Of a stretch of DNA of 5,101 bases, positions 1-5,101 are shown in pieces (position 1 is the first letter of the stretch; every line of letters begins with the position of its first letter). The stretch is from Methanobrevibacter sp. UBA586. Lineage in GTDB: Archaea; Methanobacteriota; Methanobacteria; Methanobacteriales; Methanobacteriaceae. The notes beneath the pieces are model-generated. The model ran no database searches. It saw only the letters and a list, made by a program, of their open reading frames with translations, and was not told the DNA's origin. The stretch is from NCBI GenBank assembly GCA_002496065.1, contig DAII01000048.1, forward strand, positions 12,395-17,495, written 5' to 3'. The translations under genes were made by a program, and so were the position numbers.

Positions 1-710
1 TCCACAATACGTTTTCCTGTTTCAAAAGCCATTTCCTTGTTTGCCTCATCCTTTGCATGAGTGGTTGCACATAATGGAAGTGACAATCCCAATGTTTCGG
101 TAACACAAGCCATAGTGTTGGCTGTAAATAAACCTGAACAGCTTCCAGCCCCAGGACATGCACATCTTTCAAGTTCTTCTACTTCATCTTTTGTGATTTT
201 TCCAGCAGAATATTCTCCAACAGCCTCATAAACACTAATTAAATCAACATTTCTATCATTATAACGGCCTGCTTCCATTGGACCTCCGGTCATGACGATG
301 GTTGGGATATTAACACGGCTTGCTCCCATTATCATTCCCGGAACAATTTTATCACAGCTTGGAATCAATACCAATCCGTCAAAACTGTGTCCCTTAGCCA
401 TGCTTTCAACGGTTGCTGCTATGATTTCCCTTGATGGAAGGGAATATTTCATTCCTTCATGGTTCATTGCAATACCATCACAAACCGCCATGGTATCAAA
501 TTCAAATGGAATACCTCCAGCAGCTATAATTCCCTCTTTTACAAATTCCACCAATTCTTTGAGATGAATATGACCAGGTACAATATCTGTAAAACTATTG
601 GCTATTCCAATAAAAGGTTTTTCGAAATCATTATCCTTAAGACCACAGGCCCTTAATAAAGACCTGTGAGGAGCTCTTTGAAGTCCTTTTTTAATATTAT
701 CACTTTTCAT
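1..710 (-). CDS. ilvD: Dihydroxy-acid dehydratase, N-terminal part (gene cut by left window edge)
   Basis: This enzyme dehydrates 2,3-dihydroxy-isovalerate and 2,3-dihydroxy-3-methylvalerate to the 2-keto acids in cytosolic valine/isoleucine (and leucine) synthesis, using an Fe-S cluster and Mg. The 236 readable codons begin at the ATG at 710 and stay open to the window edge; full-length members have about 550 residues, so more than half lies outside. Recognisable family blocks in order: [13 protein letters not shown] (12-24), [18 protein letters not shown] (33-50), [18 protein letters not shown] (78-95), [12 protein letters not shown] (118-129) with the cluster-ligand-type Cys119 and the Lys121 of the active site, VMTGGPM (139-145), and [16 protein letters not shown] (185-200) with Cys191 at the second cluster-ligand position. 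The start is set by the family N-terminus and by an AGGTGAT Shine-Dalgarno just upstream. The common DGIAMGHEGM block has Asn83 in place of Gly, a minor variation. No damage is seen in the visible part. Identity is close to certain from these blocks. Confidence 0.97.
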   Translation of the reverse strand, partial: MKSDNIKKGLQRAPHRSLLRACGLKDNDFEKPFIGIANSFTDIVPGHIHLKELVEFVKEGIIAAGGIPFEFDTMAVCDGIAMNHEGMKYSLPSREIIAATVESMAKGHSFDGLVLIPSCDKIVPGMIMGASRVNIPTIVMTGGPMEAGRYNDRNVDLISVYEAVGEYSAGKITKDEVEELERCACPGAGSCSGLFTANTMACVTETLGLSLPLCATTHAKDEANKEMAFETGKRIV

Positions 711-713
711 TAA

Positions 714-758
714 ATCACCTATAATAATATAATTTTAGTAAAACATTACATATAATAA
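714..758 (-). promoter_or_regulatory. Promoter and Shine-Dalgarno of ilvD
   Basis: Read on the minus strand, AGGTGAT (720-714) lies three bases before the ilvD ATG and is complementary to the archaeal 16S 3' end, so this gene has a leader with a real SD. Further upstream, TTATTATATG (758-749) is a TATA-like box. A start about 25 bases downstream would fall near 728 and leave a leader of roughly 18 bases that includes the SD. The SD is clear; the TATA assignment is a guess in very AT-rich DNA. Confidence 0.45.
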
Positions 759-814
759 TTATTAAAACGAATCTGATTTTATAAAATCATTACAGTTAAT
801 CTAAAAATTAAAAA

Positions 815-1110
815 TTATCCAAATTCATAAATATTAGATACAAATAGCCCTAAAATTAATTCAATACCTTCACCGATAGATGCTAGAAGCTCTACATCAC
901 TAACTTTGAGTCATCTCCACCAATATAAATAATCTTATACAATTGGATGAACAACATTACTGAAGCTGCAATCCATTATATTGGGATTTTTTTATTTGAT
1001 GTTATTGTCTAGTACAATATTGTCCATTCTAACATCATATATATTAAAGATACTTTTTCAGCTACAAAATCCATACCAGCCAATTATTCATAACATCTTA
1101 GATATGATAT
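815..1110 (-). pseudogene. Decayed 3' part of an unidentified protein gene
   Basis: The minus strand holds protein-like pieces that do not share one open frame. From about 1068 a frame reads AGMDFVAEKVSLIY-like sequence. A second frame reads IYDVRMDNIVLDNNIK, then a TAA, then KNPNIMDCSFSNVVHPIV. A one-base shift gives KIIYIGGDDSK, and another shift gives SDVELLASIGEGIELILG followed by a short tail and TAA at 817-815. The pieces are collinear and carry ordinary protein composition, unlike the surrounding AT-rich DNA, which suggests a gene broken by at least two frameshifts and one or two stops. The piece GGDDSKxSDVELL followed by a Gly-containing helix faintly recalls the HAD phosphatase motif IV region, but I cannot assign a family. 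Left boundary is the last stop; the right boundary is approximate. It could also be random AT-rich sequence, though the last 25 codons look too protein-like for that. Confidence 0.5.
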
Positions 1111-1499
1111 ATTGTTGATTGTATTGTATGACATTATAAACTCAGATTTCTCTATTCACCAGTAAAATAAAATAATACCCTTGATTTTAGGAAATATTGA
1201 ACTTATCAAGGAGAATCTCAAACCATAAGAGATTAGATCTTCCTAGCTAATTATCGAATATATTGTCAAGGATATAAAAGTATAGTGCACTTAATTTAAT
1301 GAGTTCGCTTATTTTGCCACTTTAAAGACTGCAAATCCCATAAGGCAATTAAATACCTATTTTAATCTATATTCACTGAACATTCTGAACAATAATAAAT
1401 TATTTAGCACAATGTAAATGAGTAAGAATCAAATAGAAACTTCCAAACGATGACTAAGAATCTGCGAAAATAAAACATATTCTTTGTAAATAGCCAATG
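1111..1499. other. Gene-free AT-rich stretch, possibly the rest of the decayed gene
   Basis: No open frame of useful length, tRNA-like cloverleaf or tandem repeat was seen on either strand. Short minus-strand frames such as SGKISELIKLSALYFYILDN (about 1325-1266) could be worn remains of the 5' part of the neighbouring pseudogene, but they match nothing I recognise. A weak 6-bp stem (AATCTC at 1214-1219 with GAGATT at 1229-1234) is present and is probably chance. Confidence 0.4.
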
Positions 1500-1525
1500 A
1501 AAAAATAAAAAAATCAAATAGAAAA
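1500..1525 (-). terminator. T-run transcription terminator of thyA
   Basis: Immediately after the thyA stop the minus strand reads TTTTC, then a run of seven T (1513-1507) and a run of six T (1505-1500), with no hairpin. Archaeal RNA polymerase terminates at such oligo-T tracts in the non-template strand, so this is a typical archaeal intrinsic terminator. Its position right behind the stop codon supports thyA being the last gene of its transcript. Confidence 0.65.
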
Positions 1526-2221
1526 TTAGTGTTTGGAAATTAATTTTTTAGCACTTTTCAAATCATTACTGTAGATATGAGCTGATGAGGAGTAATAATG
1601 AACGCCACCGAAGTTTAGCTTTTCCCCTATGATTTCCTTATTTATCTCATCCTTAAGCTTTATTCCAATGTAGGCTATAAAAAACATGTTGGAATAGAAT
1701 GCTCCATATATGTCATTTGATCTAAAAAAGCAGTGAATTGTCAATTCACCATCACGCACTACTGCTTGCAATATCTGCAAACAAGGAATATCCTCACGAT
1801 TGCAATCAAGGGCCGGATCGTAGGTTACGGCCACCGCACGGTTACTTCCAGTAGAATTTAAAATTCTATCTTTCATAACATCAAACTGATTGACATCAAA
1901 ATGTGCTAAAATTCTATTGGGATAACTATATACAAATCCCTGATCGGAGTCATCGTCAAAGGATTTGACATATTCATAAAGGGCATCGCTTTTTATTGGA
2001 CAGCCTTCCATGTCAAACTTTCCTGATTTTATCATGTCAAGCATCATAGAGGGAGTCATATTTTGATACTTTGCCTTGAATTTTAAATTTAAAGGATCAT
2101 CAATAAAATAATAATTCCCCAGATTTTCCTTTAAATGATGATTGCTATCCTTATATGTTTCCTTTCCATCATTGAGGATTTTTTTAACAAAATCTAAATA
2201 GCATTGATTTATGGTTAACAT
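1526..2221 (-). CDS. thyA: Thymidylate synthase, methanogen type
   Basis: The enzyme methylates dUMP to dTMP in the cytoplasm with a one-carbon-bearing pterin. At 231 residues it is shorter than the bacterial enzyme (about 264) and fits the methanogen-type family. Landmarks: FVYSYPNRI (96-104), where bacterial enzymes have the YGxQWR block; NRAVAVTYDPALDCNREDIPC (128-147), ending in the catalytic Cys147; the dUMP-binding block FFRSNDIYGAFYSNMF (165-180), matching RSNDxxLGxPFN; and SSSAHIYSND (211-220), matching DAHIY.NH near the C-terminus. The catalytic Cys is followed by Leu-Gln rather than the common His, and the PFN segment is replaced by FYSN, both expected of the archaeal branch. The ATG at 2221 has no Shine-Dalgarno, so translation may be leaderless. 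A T-run terminator follows. The gene diverges from the radical SAM gene. Methanogens carry tetrahydromethanopterin, so the actual one-carbon donor is not evident from sequence. Confidence 0.9.
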   Translation of the reverse strand: MLTINQCYLDFVKKILNDGKETYKDSNHHLKENLGNYYFIDDPLNLKFKAKYQNMTPSMMLDMIKSGKFDMEGCPIKSDALYEYVKSFDDDSDQGFVYSYPNRILAHFDVNQFDVMKDRILNSTGSNRAVAVTYDPALDCNREDIPCLQILQAVVRDGELTIHCFFRSNDIYGAFYSNMFFIAYIGIKLKDEINKEIIGEKLNFGGVHYYSSSAHIYSNDLKSAKKLISKH

Positions 2222-2312
2222 TAATATTATTTTAGTTTTTATAATATTAAAATATTTATTGACATGTGCTCACTCACAAGATTATTTAAGTAAAATTAAT
2301 ATAATATCTACT
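2222..2312. promoter_or_regulatory. Divergent promoter region, thyA / radical SAM gene
   Basis: Ninety-one bases separate the two start codons and must hold both promoters. Neither ATG has a convincing Shine-Dalgarno, which suits leaderless archaeal mRNAs. For thyA, a TATA-like AAATATTTTAATA lies on the minus strand at about 2257-2245, some 25-30 bases ahead of the ATG. For the plus-strand gene, TTATTTAA at about 2282-2289 lies about 25 bases ahead of its ATG. The GC-richer middle (GACATGTGCTCACTCACAAG, 2261-2280), which contains a short ACATGT palindrome, stands out and might be a regulator site. Exact boxes are uncertain in such AT-rich DNA. Confidence 0.4.
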
Positions 2313-3428
2313 ATGTCAGTTTTAGAAAAAATGAAAGTTCTTACGGATTCCGCCCAATATGATTTATGTGATTATGTAAATCATCAAAAAAGCTCCCAAA
2401 AGAACCTACCTGGAATATATCATGCAACCGGTGCAAACGGCTGTGAAATTCCACTTTTTAAAACTTTACTTACAAACAAATGTAAAAATGACTGCAAATA
2501 TTGTATAAACCAGTCAAAAAGGAACTTTACAAGACTTGAACTTGAGCCCGATTTATTGGCCAGAGTTTTTCTTGACTATTACAACAAAGGCCTTGTAAAC
2601 GGATTGTTTTTAAGTTCCGGCATTGATGTGGATGAGGACACCACCATGGAAAAGACAATAGAAACCATTAGAATCCTTAGGAAAAACTATAGTTACAATG
2701 ATTATATTCATCTGAAAATTGTTCCAGGAGCTTCCAGAGATTCTATTAAACGTGCCATGAGCTTGGCAAATAGAGTCAGTATAAACATTGAAGCTGCCAC
2801 CTCAAGTGGTTTGGCCGAATTGTCCTCTACAAAAGATTACAATAAGGATATACTGAAACGTTTAAATTGGATTAATTCTATTGGAAAACATAAAAGCACC
2901 TATCCAAATTCTACACATACAACCCAGCTAATCGTAGGTGCAAACAATGAAACGGACAAGGAAATACTTACCAGAATGAGTAAAATCTATAAAAAATCAG
3001 ATTTGAAGCGTACATATTTCTCCGCATTTTCTCCAGTAGAAGGCACTGAATTTAAAAATAGGGAAGCATGTGATGTAGGCAGGACAAACAAGTTATACAA
3101 TGCAGACAGTCTGATTAACAGCTATAGATATAATGTAAAAGAACTTGTCTTTGACAATGACGATAGGTTGGAGTTGAGCGAAGATCCGAAAATCTTAGCT
3201 GCAAAAAAAATGGATATATTTCCTGTAGAAATAAATAAGTCACCTTTTACAGAACTCATAAGAGTTCCTGGAATCGGGACAAAATCAGCTAGAAAAATAA
3301 TCAATATAAGAAAAAAACAACCGTTCTCAAGTAAAGAAGATTTAAGAAAGCTTGGGGTGGCTGTAAATAGGGCTGAACCTTATATTAAGATAAAGGGAGA
3401 ATATCAATCTGGTCTTGATAATTTTTAA
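2313..3428 (+). CDS. Radical SAM protein with C-terminal helix-hairpin-helix (UDG-linked family, putative DNA modification/repair)
   Basis: A 371-residue radical SAM protein of the family described as a putative DNA modification/repair protein linked to a uracil-DNA-glycosylase-like partner (TIGR03916 type, from memory). No reaction is established for it. The N-terminus MSVLEKMKVLTDSAQYD is typical. LLTNKCKNDCKYC (52-64) gives the CxxxCxxC cluster motif with Cys57, Cys61 and Cys64. GLFLSSGI (97-104), HLKIVPGASRDSIKRA (133-148), RVSINIEAAT (154-163) and TQLIVGANNETDKEIL (204-219) follow as barrel strands of the family, then KRTYFSAFSPVEGTE (232-246). The end (313-360) is a helix-hairpin-helix with RVPGIGTKSARKI, a non-specific DNA-binding fold like that of ComEA. 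An in-frame ATG at 2211 would add 34 hydrophobic residues and overlap the divergent thyA start; I reject it because the family begins at MSVLEK. The usual partner gene is not adjacent: downstream is a convergent gene whose stop shares the TTAA at 3425-3428. Confidence 0.9.
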   Translation: MSVLEKMKVLTDSAQYDLCDYVNHQKSSQKNLPGIYHATGANGCEIPLFKTLLTNKCKNDCKYCINQSKRNFTRLELEPDLLARVFLDYYNKGLVNGLFLSSGIDVDEDTTMEKTIETIRILRKNYSYNDYIHLKIVPGASRDSIKRAMSLANRVSINIEAATSSGLAELSSTKDYNKDILKRLNWINSIGKHKSTYPNSTHTTQLIVGANNETDKEILTRMSKIYKKSDLKRTYFSAFSPVEGTEFKNREACDVGRTNKLYNADSLINSYRYNVKELVFDNDDRLELSEDPKILAAKKMDIFPVEINKSPFTELIRVPGIGTKSARKIINIRKKQPFSSKEDLRKLGVAVNRAEPYIKIKGEYQSGLDNF

Positions 3429-4096
3429 TTTTCATCAAAAAGTTTCCAGATATTTGGATATTTTTCACGAACCGCATCTTCTATCAGTATTGAAGCTTCC
3501 TTACTTATACTGAACTCTGGTTCTGTCTTACGTAAATATCTAAATACAGCTGCAGATTGGGCAGACCATAAGGTAATTCTTGGATTTTTCTCGACAATCT
3601 CTTTGACTTCCTCAATGTTTTTGATTTCTTTTTCAGTTAATTCAATCTCTTCCTCGACAACTTCATCTTCAGGAAATTCATTCTCTTGAAATTCATCTTC
3701 GTTGTCTTCAACATCTTCAACTGCATCCTCGACAATTGTTTCGACAATTATTTCTTCGACTGTATCTTCAGTGTTTTCCTTTTCTTCATCAACAGTCTCT
3801 TCATCAGGGACAGATTCTTCTTCGGTTTCAATTTCTTCAACTGAATTGTCCTCTTCTATCTCATTGGAAGATTCTTCTTCATCAATTACTTCCTCTTCAG
3901 TTTCAATAGATTCAATGTCTTCCTCAATTATATCCTCTTTATCAGATGTTTCATCCAAAAGAGCACCTATATCATCCTCTTCATTAAGCATGTCTTCCAA
4001 AGACAATGAATTATTACTGTCAAAATCTTCATTGTAAAAATCTGGGATTAGTGAATCTAGCCCCTTTCCCAATCCAGATTGTTTCTTTTTAGCCAT
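3425..4096 (-). CDS. Acidic ParA-partner protein with a ParB-like N-terminal peptide
   Basis: A 223-residue protein encoded directly behind parA. Residues 2-18 (AKKKQSGLGKGLDSLIP) match the extreme N-terminus of bacterial ParB/Spo0J, the short basic peptide known to contact ParA and stimulate its ATPase. Nothing else of ParB is present: no GExR-type CTP-binding motifs and no helix-turn-helix. Residues 20-160 are low-complexity and extremely acidic; residues 51-150 hold 54 Asp/Glu and only two Lys, so this part is probably a disordered linker. Residues 160-223 look like a small helical domain (LWSAQSAAVFRYLRK, then SISKEASILIEDAVREKYP, then NIWKLF) of unknown fold, which may dimerise or bind DNA or another cargo. 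I chose the ATG at 4096, giving MAKKK as in ParB; a GTG at 4105 overlapping the parA stop would add only three residues. The five-base gap to parA suggests translational coupling. The role as ParA adaptor is inference from the peptide and the operon. Confidence 0.8.
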   Translation of the reverse strand: MAKKKQSGLGKGLDSLIPDFYNEDFDSNNSLSLEDMLNEEDDIGALLDETSDKEDIIEEDIESIETEEEVIDEEESSNEIEEDNSVEEIETEEESVPDEETVDEEKENTEDTVEEIIVETIVEDAVEDVEDNEDEFQENEFPEDEVVEEEIELTEKEIKNIEEVKEIVEKNPRITLWSAQSAAVFRYLRKTEPEFSISKEASILIEDAVREKYPNIWKLFDEN

Positions 4097-4101
4097 TATT
4101 C

Positions 4102-4875
4102 TCACAACTCATCTTTTTTTATGATTTCCCTAGCCAAGCTCAAATAGGCCTTGGTACCTGTACTGTCAGGATCATGAATCAGACAAGGTTTTCCATGACT
4201 TGGAGCTTCAGCTAATTTAATATTTCTTGGAATTATTGTTTTAAATAATAAATTATTGTCTGAGAAGTAATTTTTAAGCTCTTTATGAACATCTCTACTT
4301 AATCTTGTTCTTTTATCGTATAAAGTTAAAAGAATTCCTTTAATAGGAGTTGGGCTTCTAAGTCTGGTTTCCACTAAATTAATGGTATTAATCAAGTCAG
4401 CTACACCTTCCAATGCATAGTATTCCGCTTGAATTGGTATTAAAACGCTATCGGATGCAACTAATGCGTTAACTGTCAAAACACCTAATGAAGGAGGCAA
4501 ATCAATGAATATATAATCAAATAATGGAACAACATCTGCCAGTGTATTTTTTAGTTTAATATGATAATTTTCCTCATTGCTCAATTCAACGCTAGCTCCA
4601 CTTAGGGATACATTGCTTGGAATAATGAACAGATTCTTAATAAATGTTGGGATAGTTGCTTTTTTAACGTTTATATTACCAACGAGAGCATCATAAATCG
4701 TATTTTCCAATTCTGTTTTTAATAACCCAAAACTAGTTGTTGCATTAGCTTGAGGATCCATATCAACTATCAATACAGATTTGCCCATTACGGCTAGGGA
4801 TGTTGCAGTATTTACAACGGTTGTTGTCTTTCCACAACCTCCTTTTTGATTCATTACAGCTATCACTTCGCCCAT
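4102..4875 (-). CDS. parA: ParA/Soj-family partition ATPase
   Basis: A deviant-Walker-A ATPase of 257 residues, the usual length for chromosomal-type ParA/Soj without an N-terminal helix-turn-helix. Such proteins dimerise with ATP, bind DNA non-specifically, and are released when a partner protein stimulates hydrolysis, which moves the partner's cargo. Motifs: MNQKGGCGKTTTVVN (8-22) with the signature Lys11 and P-loop Lys16; VLIVDMDPQANAT (34-46) with Asp40; FDYIFIDLPPSLG (119-131) with Asp125 as Walker B; LTLYDKRTRLSRDV (183-196), the basic region linked to DNA binding; and IIPRNIKLAEAPSHGKP (214-230), typical of the ParA/Soj branch rather than of MinD (no C-terminal amphipathic membrane helix is seen). 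The ATG at 4875 is supported by a strong AAAGGAGA. It is the first gene of a two-gene unit with the acidic adaptor. Cargo could be the chromosome or another large assembly. Family assignment is secure; the cargo is not known. Confidence 0.96.
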   Translation of the reverse strand: MGEVIAVMNQKGGCGKTTTVVNTATSLAVMGKSVLIVDMDPQANATTSFGLLKTELENTIYDALVGNINVKKATIPTFIKNLFIIPSNVSLSGASVELSNEENYHIKLKNTLADVVPLFDYIFIDLPPSLGVLTVNALVASDSVLIPIQAEYYALEGVADLINTINLVETRLRSPTPIKGILLTLYDKRTRLSRDVHKELKNYFSDNNLLFKTIIPRNIKLAEAPSHGKPCLIHDPDSTGTKAYLSLAREIIKKDEL

Positions 4876-4882
4876 TAATTAA

Positions 4883-4890
4883 TCTCCTTT
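4883..4890 (-). promoter_or_regulatory. Strong Shine-Dalgarno of parA
   Basis: On the minus strand AAAGGAGA ends eight bases before the parA ATG, the strongest ribosome binding site in the window. It fixes the parA start and shows that the parA mRNA has a leader. That leader must begin inside the adjoining heptad array, so the parA promoter itself must lie within the repeats. Confidence 0.85.
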
Positions 4891-5101
4891 AATTCTAAGT
4901 TAAAACTTCTCAGTTAAAAGAAATAAATTTTCAGTTAAAACAAATAACTTAAAATTTCTAACTTTTTAGTTAAAAGAAATAAGTTCTAAACTATAACATT
5001 TAAGTTAAATCATATAAGTTAAAATTTCTAACTTTTAATATTTAAGTTTTAATTTAGACTGTTTAACTTAAAATTTCTAACTTTTAATATTTAAGTTTTA
5101 A
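4891..5101. repeat. Heptad-phased iterated array upstream of parA (candidate centromere/operator)
   Basis: From 4891 to the window edge the DNA falls on a strict 7-base lattice. Cut into 30 heptads from 4891, 28 begin with A and 27 end with A. The dominant forms are AGTTAAA, ACTTAAA, ACTTTTA, AGTTTTA and ATTTCTA. Words of the form A(G/C)TT start at 4898, 4912, 4933, 4947, 4961, 4968, 4982, 5003, 5017, 5031, 5045, 5066, 5080 and 5094, with spacings of 14, 21, 14, 14, 7, 14, 21, 14, 14, 14, 21, 14 and 14, all multiples of seven. Three heptads equal 21 bp, about two helical turns. The period is not a multiple of three and no frame is open, so the array is not coding. Its place directly before parA suggests a parS-like centromere, an operator for the operon, or both; this is inference. 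The array probably continues beyond the window. Confidence 0.85.
5019..5101. repeat. Exact 34-base direct repeat, period 49, within the parA-upstream array
   Basis: The 34 bases at 5019-5052 recur without a mismatch at 5068-5101, where the window ends, so the match may be longer. The shared unit begins TTAAAATTTCTAACTTTT and ends AAGTTTTAA. Its first 18 bases also occur at 4949-4966. The 49-base period is seven heptads, so the higher-order repeat keeps the 7-base phase. This points to recent duplication of seven-heptad blocks. Confidence 0.9.

Noticed and set aside
292..656. Two overlapping plus-strand frames of 91 and 65 codons.
   Set aside because: They lie antisense within the clearly recognisable ilvD coding region and show no protein family features.
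815..900. HAD phosphatase assignment for the decayed gene, from the GGDDSKxSDVELL piece.
   Set aside because: Only one weak motif is seen and it is crossed by a frameshift; the other motifs are not recognisable, so no family is assigned.
1214..1234. Six-base inverted repeat AATCTC / GAGATT with a nine-base loop.
   Set aside because: Such a short stem is expected by chance in this length of AT-rich DNA, and no transcript or T-run is associated with it.
2211..2312. Upstream in-frame ATG giving the radical SAM protein a hydrophobic, signal-peptide-like N-terminal extension.
   Set aside because: It would overlap the divergent thyA start by 11 bases, radical SAM enzymes of this family are cytosolic, and the family's N-terminus matches MSVLEKMK at 2313.
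3122..3304. Minus-strand frame of 60 codons.
   Set aside because: It is antisense to the helix-hairpin-helix end of the radical SAM gene and has no ribosome binding site or recognisable motif.
3702..4037. Plus-strand reading frame coding a serine-rich protein of 111 residues.
   Set aside because: It is the complement of the GAA/GAT-rich acidic linker of the minus-strand adaptor gene; its composition is an artefact of that repeat.
4097..4105. GTG start of the adaptor gene overlapping the parA stop codon.
   Set aside because: The ATG at 4096 gives the MAKKK start seen in ParB proteins; the GTG adds only three residues. It cannot be fully excluded.
4891..5101. CRISPR array.
   Set aside because: The repeats are short degenerate heptads without unique spacers of 30-40 bases; the 49-base period consists of repeated sequence throughout.
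4891..5101. Replication origin (ORB-type) repeats.
   Set aside because: No GC-containing ORB core is seen and no orc1/cdc6 gene is in the window; proximity to parA argues for a partition or operator site, though an origin nearby outside the window is not excluded.

Overview
The window looks like chromosomal DNA from an AT-rich methanogenic archaeon, most likely Methanobacteriales (Methanobrevibacter or Methanosphaera type). The reasons are the methanogen-type short thymidylate synthase, the strongly AT-biased third codon positions, T-run terminators without hairpins, and TATA-like boxes. This assignment is inference; no species is proven.

Layout, left to right. (1) 1-710, minus: the N-terminal 236 codons of dihydroxy-acid dehydratase (ilvD), running off the left edge, with an SD and a TATA-like box. 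(2) 711-1525: about 815 bases without an intact gene. Its left part (815 to about 1110, minus) looks like the decayed end of a protein gene with stops and frameshifts. The rest is AT-rich sequence in which I see no gene, ending in the T-run terminator of the next gene. (3) 1526-2221, minus: archaeal thymidylate synthase (thyA). (4) 2313-3428, plus, divergent from thyA across 91 bases: a radical SAM protein with a C-terminal helix-hairpin-helix, of the family linked to uracil-DNA glycosylase. (5) 3425-4096, minus, tail-to-tail with the radical SAM gene: a very acidic protein whose N-terminus carries the GLGKGL peptide of bacterial ParB but which has no ParB DNA-binding/CTPase domain. (6) 4102-4875, minus: a ParA/Soj ATPase translated just ahead of it. 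(7) 4891-5101: a non-coding region upstream of parA built on a strict 7-base lattice (A-G/C-T-T-type heptads). It includes an exact 34-base direct repeat of period 49 that runs off the right edge.

The most notable unit is the right third: a ParA ATPase, a small adaptor that seems to have kept only the ParA-activating tip of ParB, and a phased iterated DNA array directly upstream. Together they look like a compact segregation or positioning module (ATPase, non-canonical adaptor, candidate centromere/operator). thyA and the radical SAM gene share an intergenic region, and both have plausible links to thymine/uracil metabolism or DNA upkeep. ilvD belongs to branched-chain amino acid synthesis and is unrelated to the rest.
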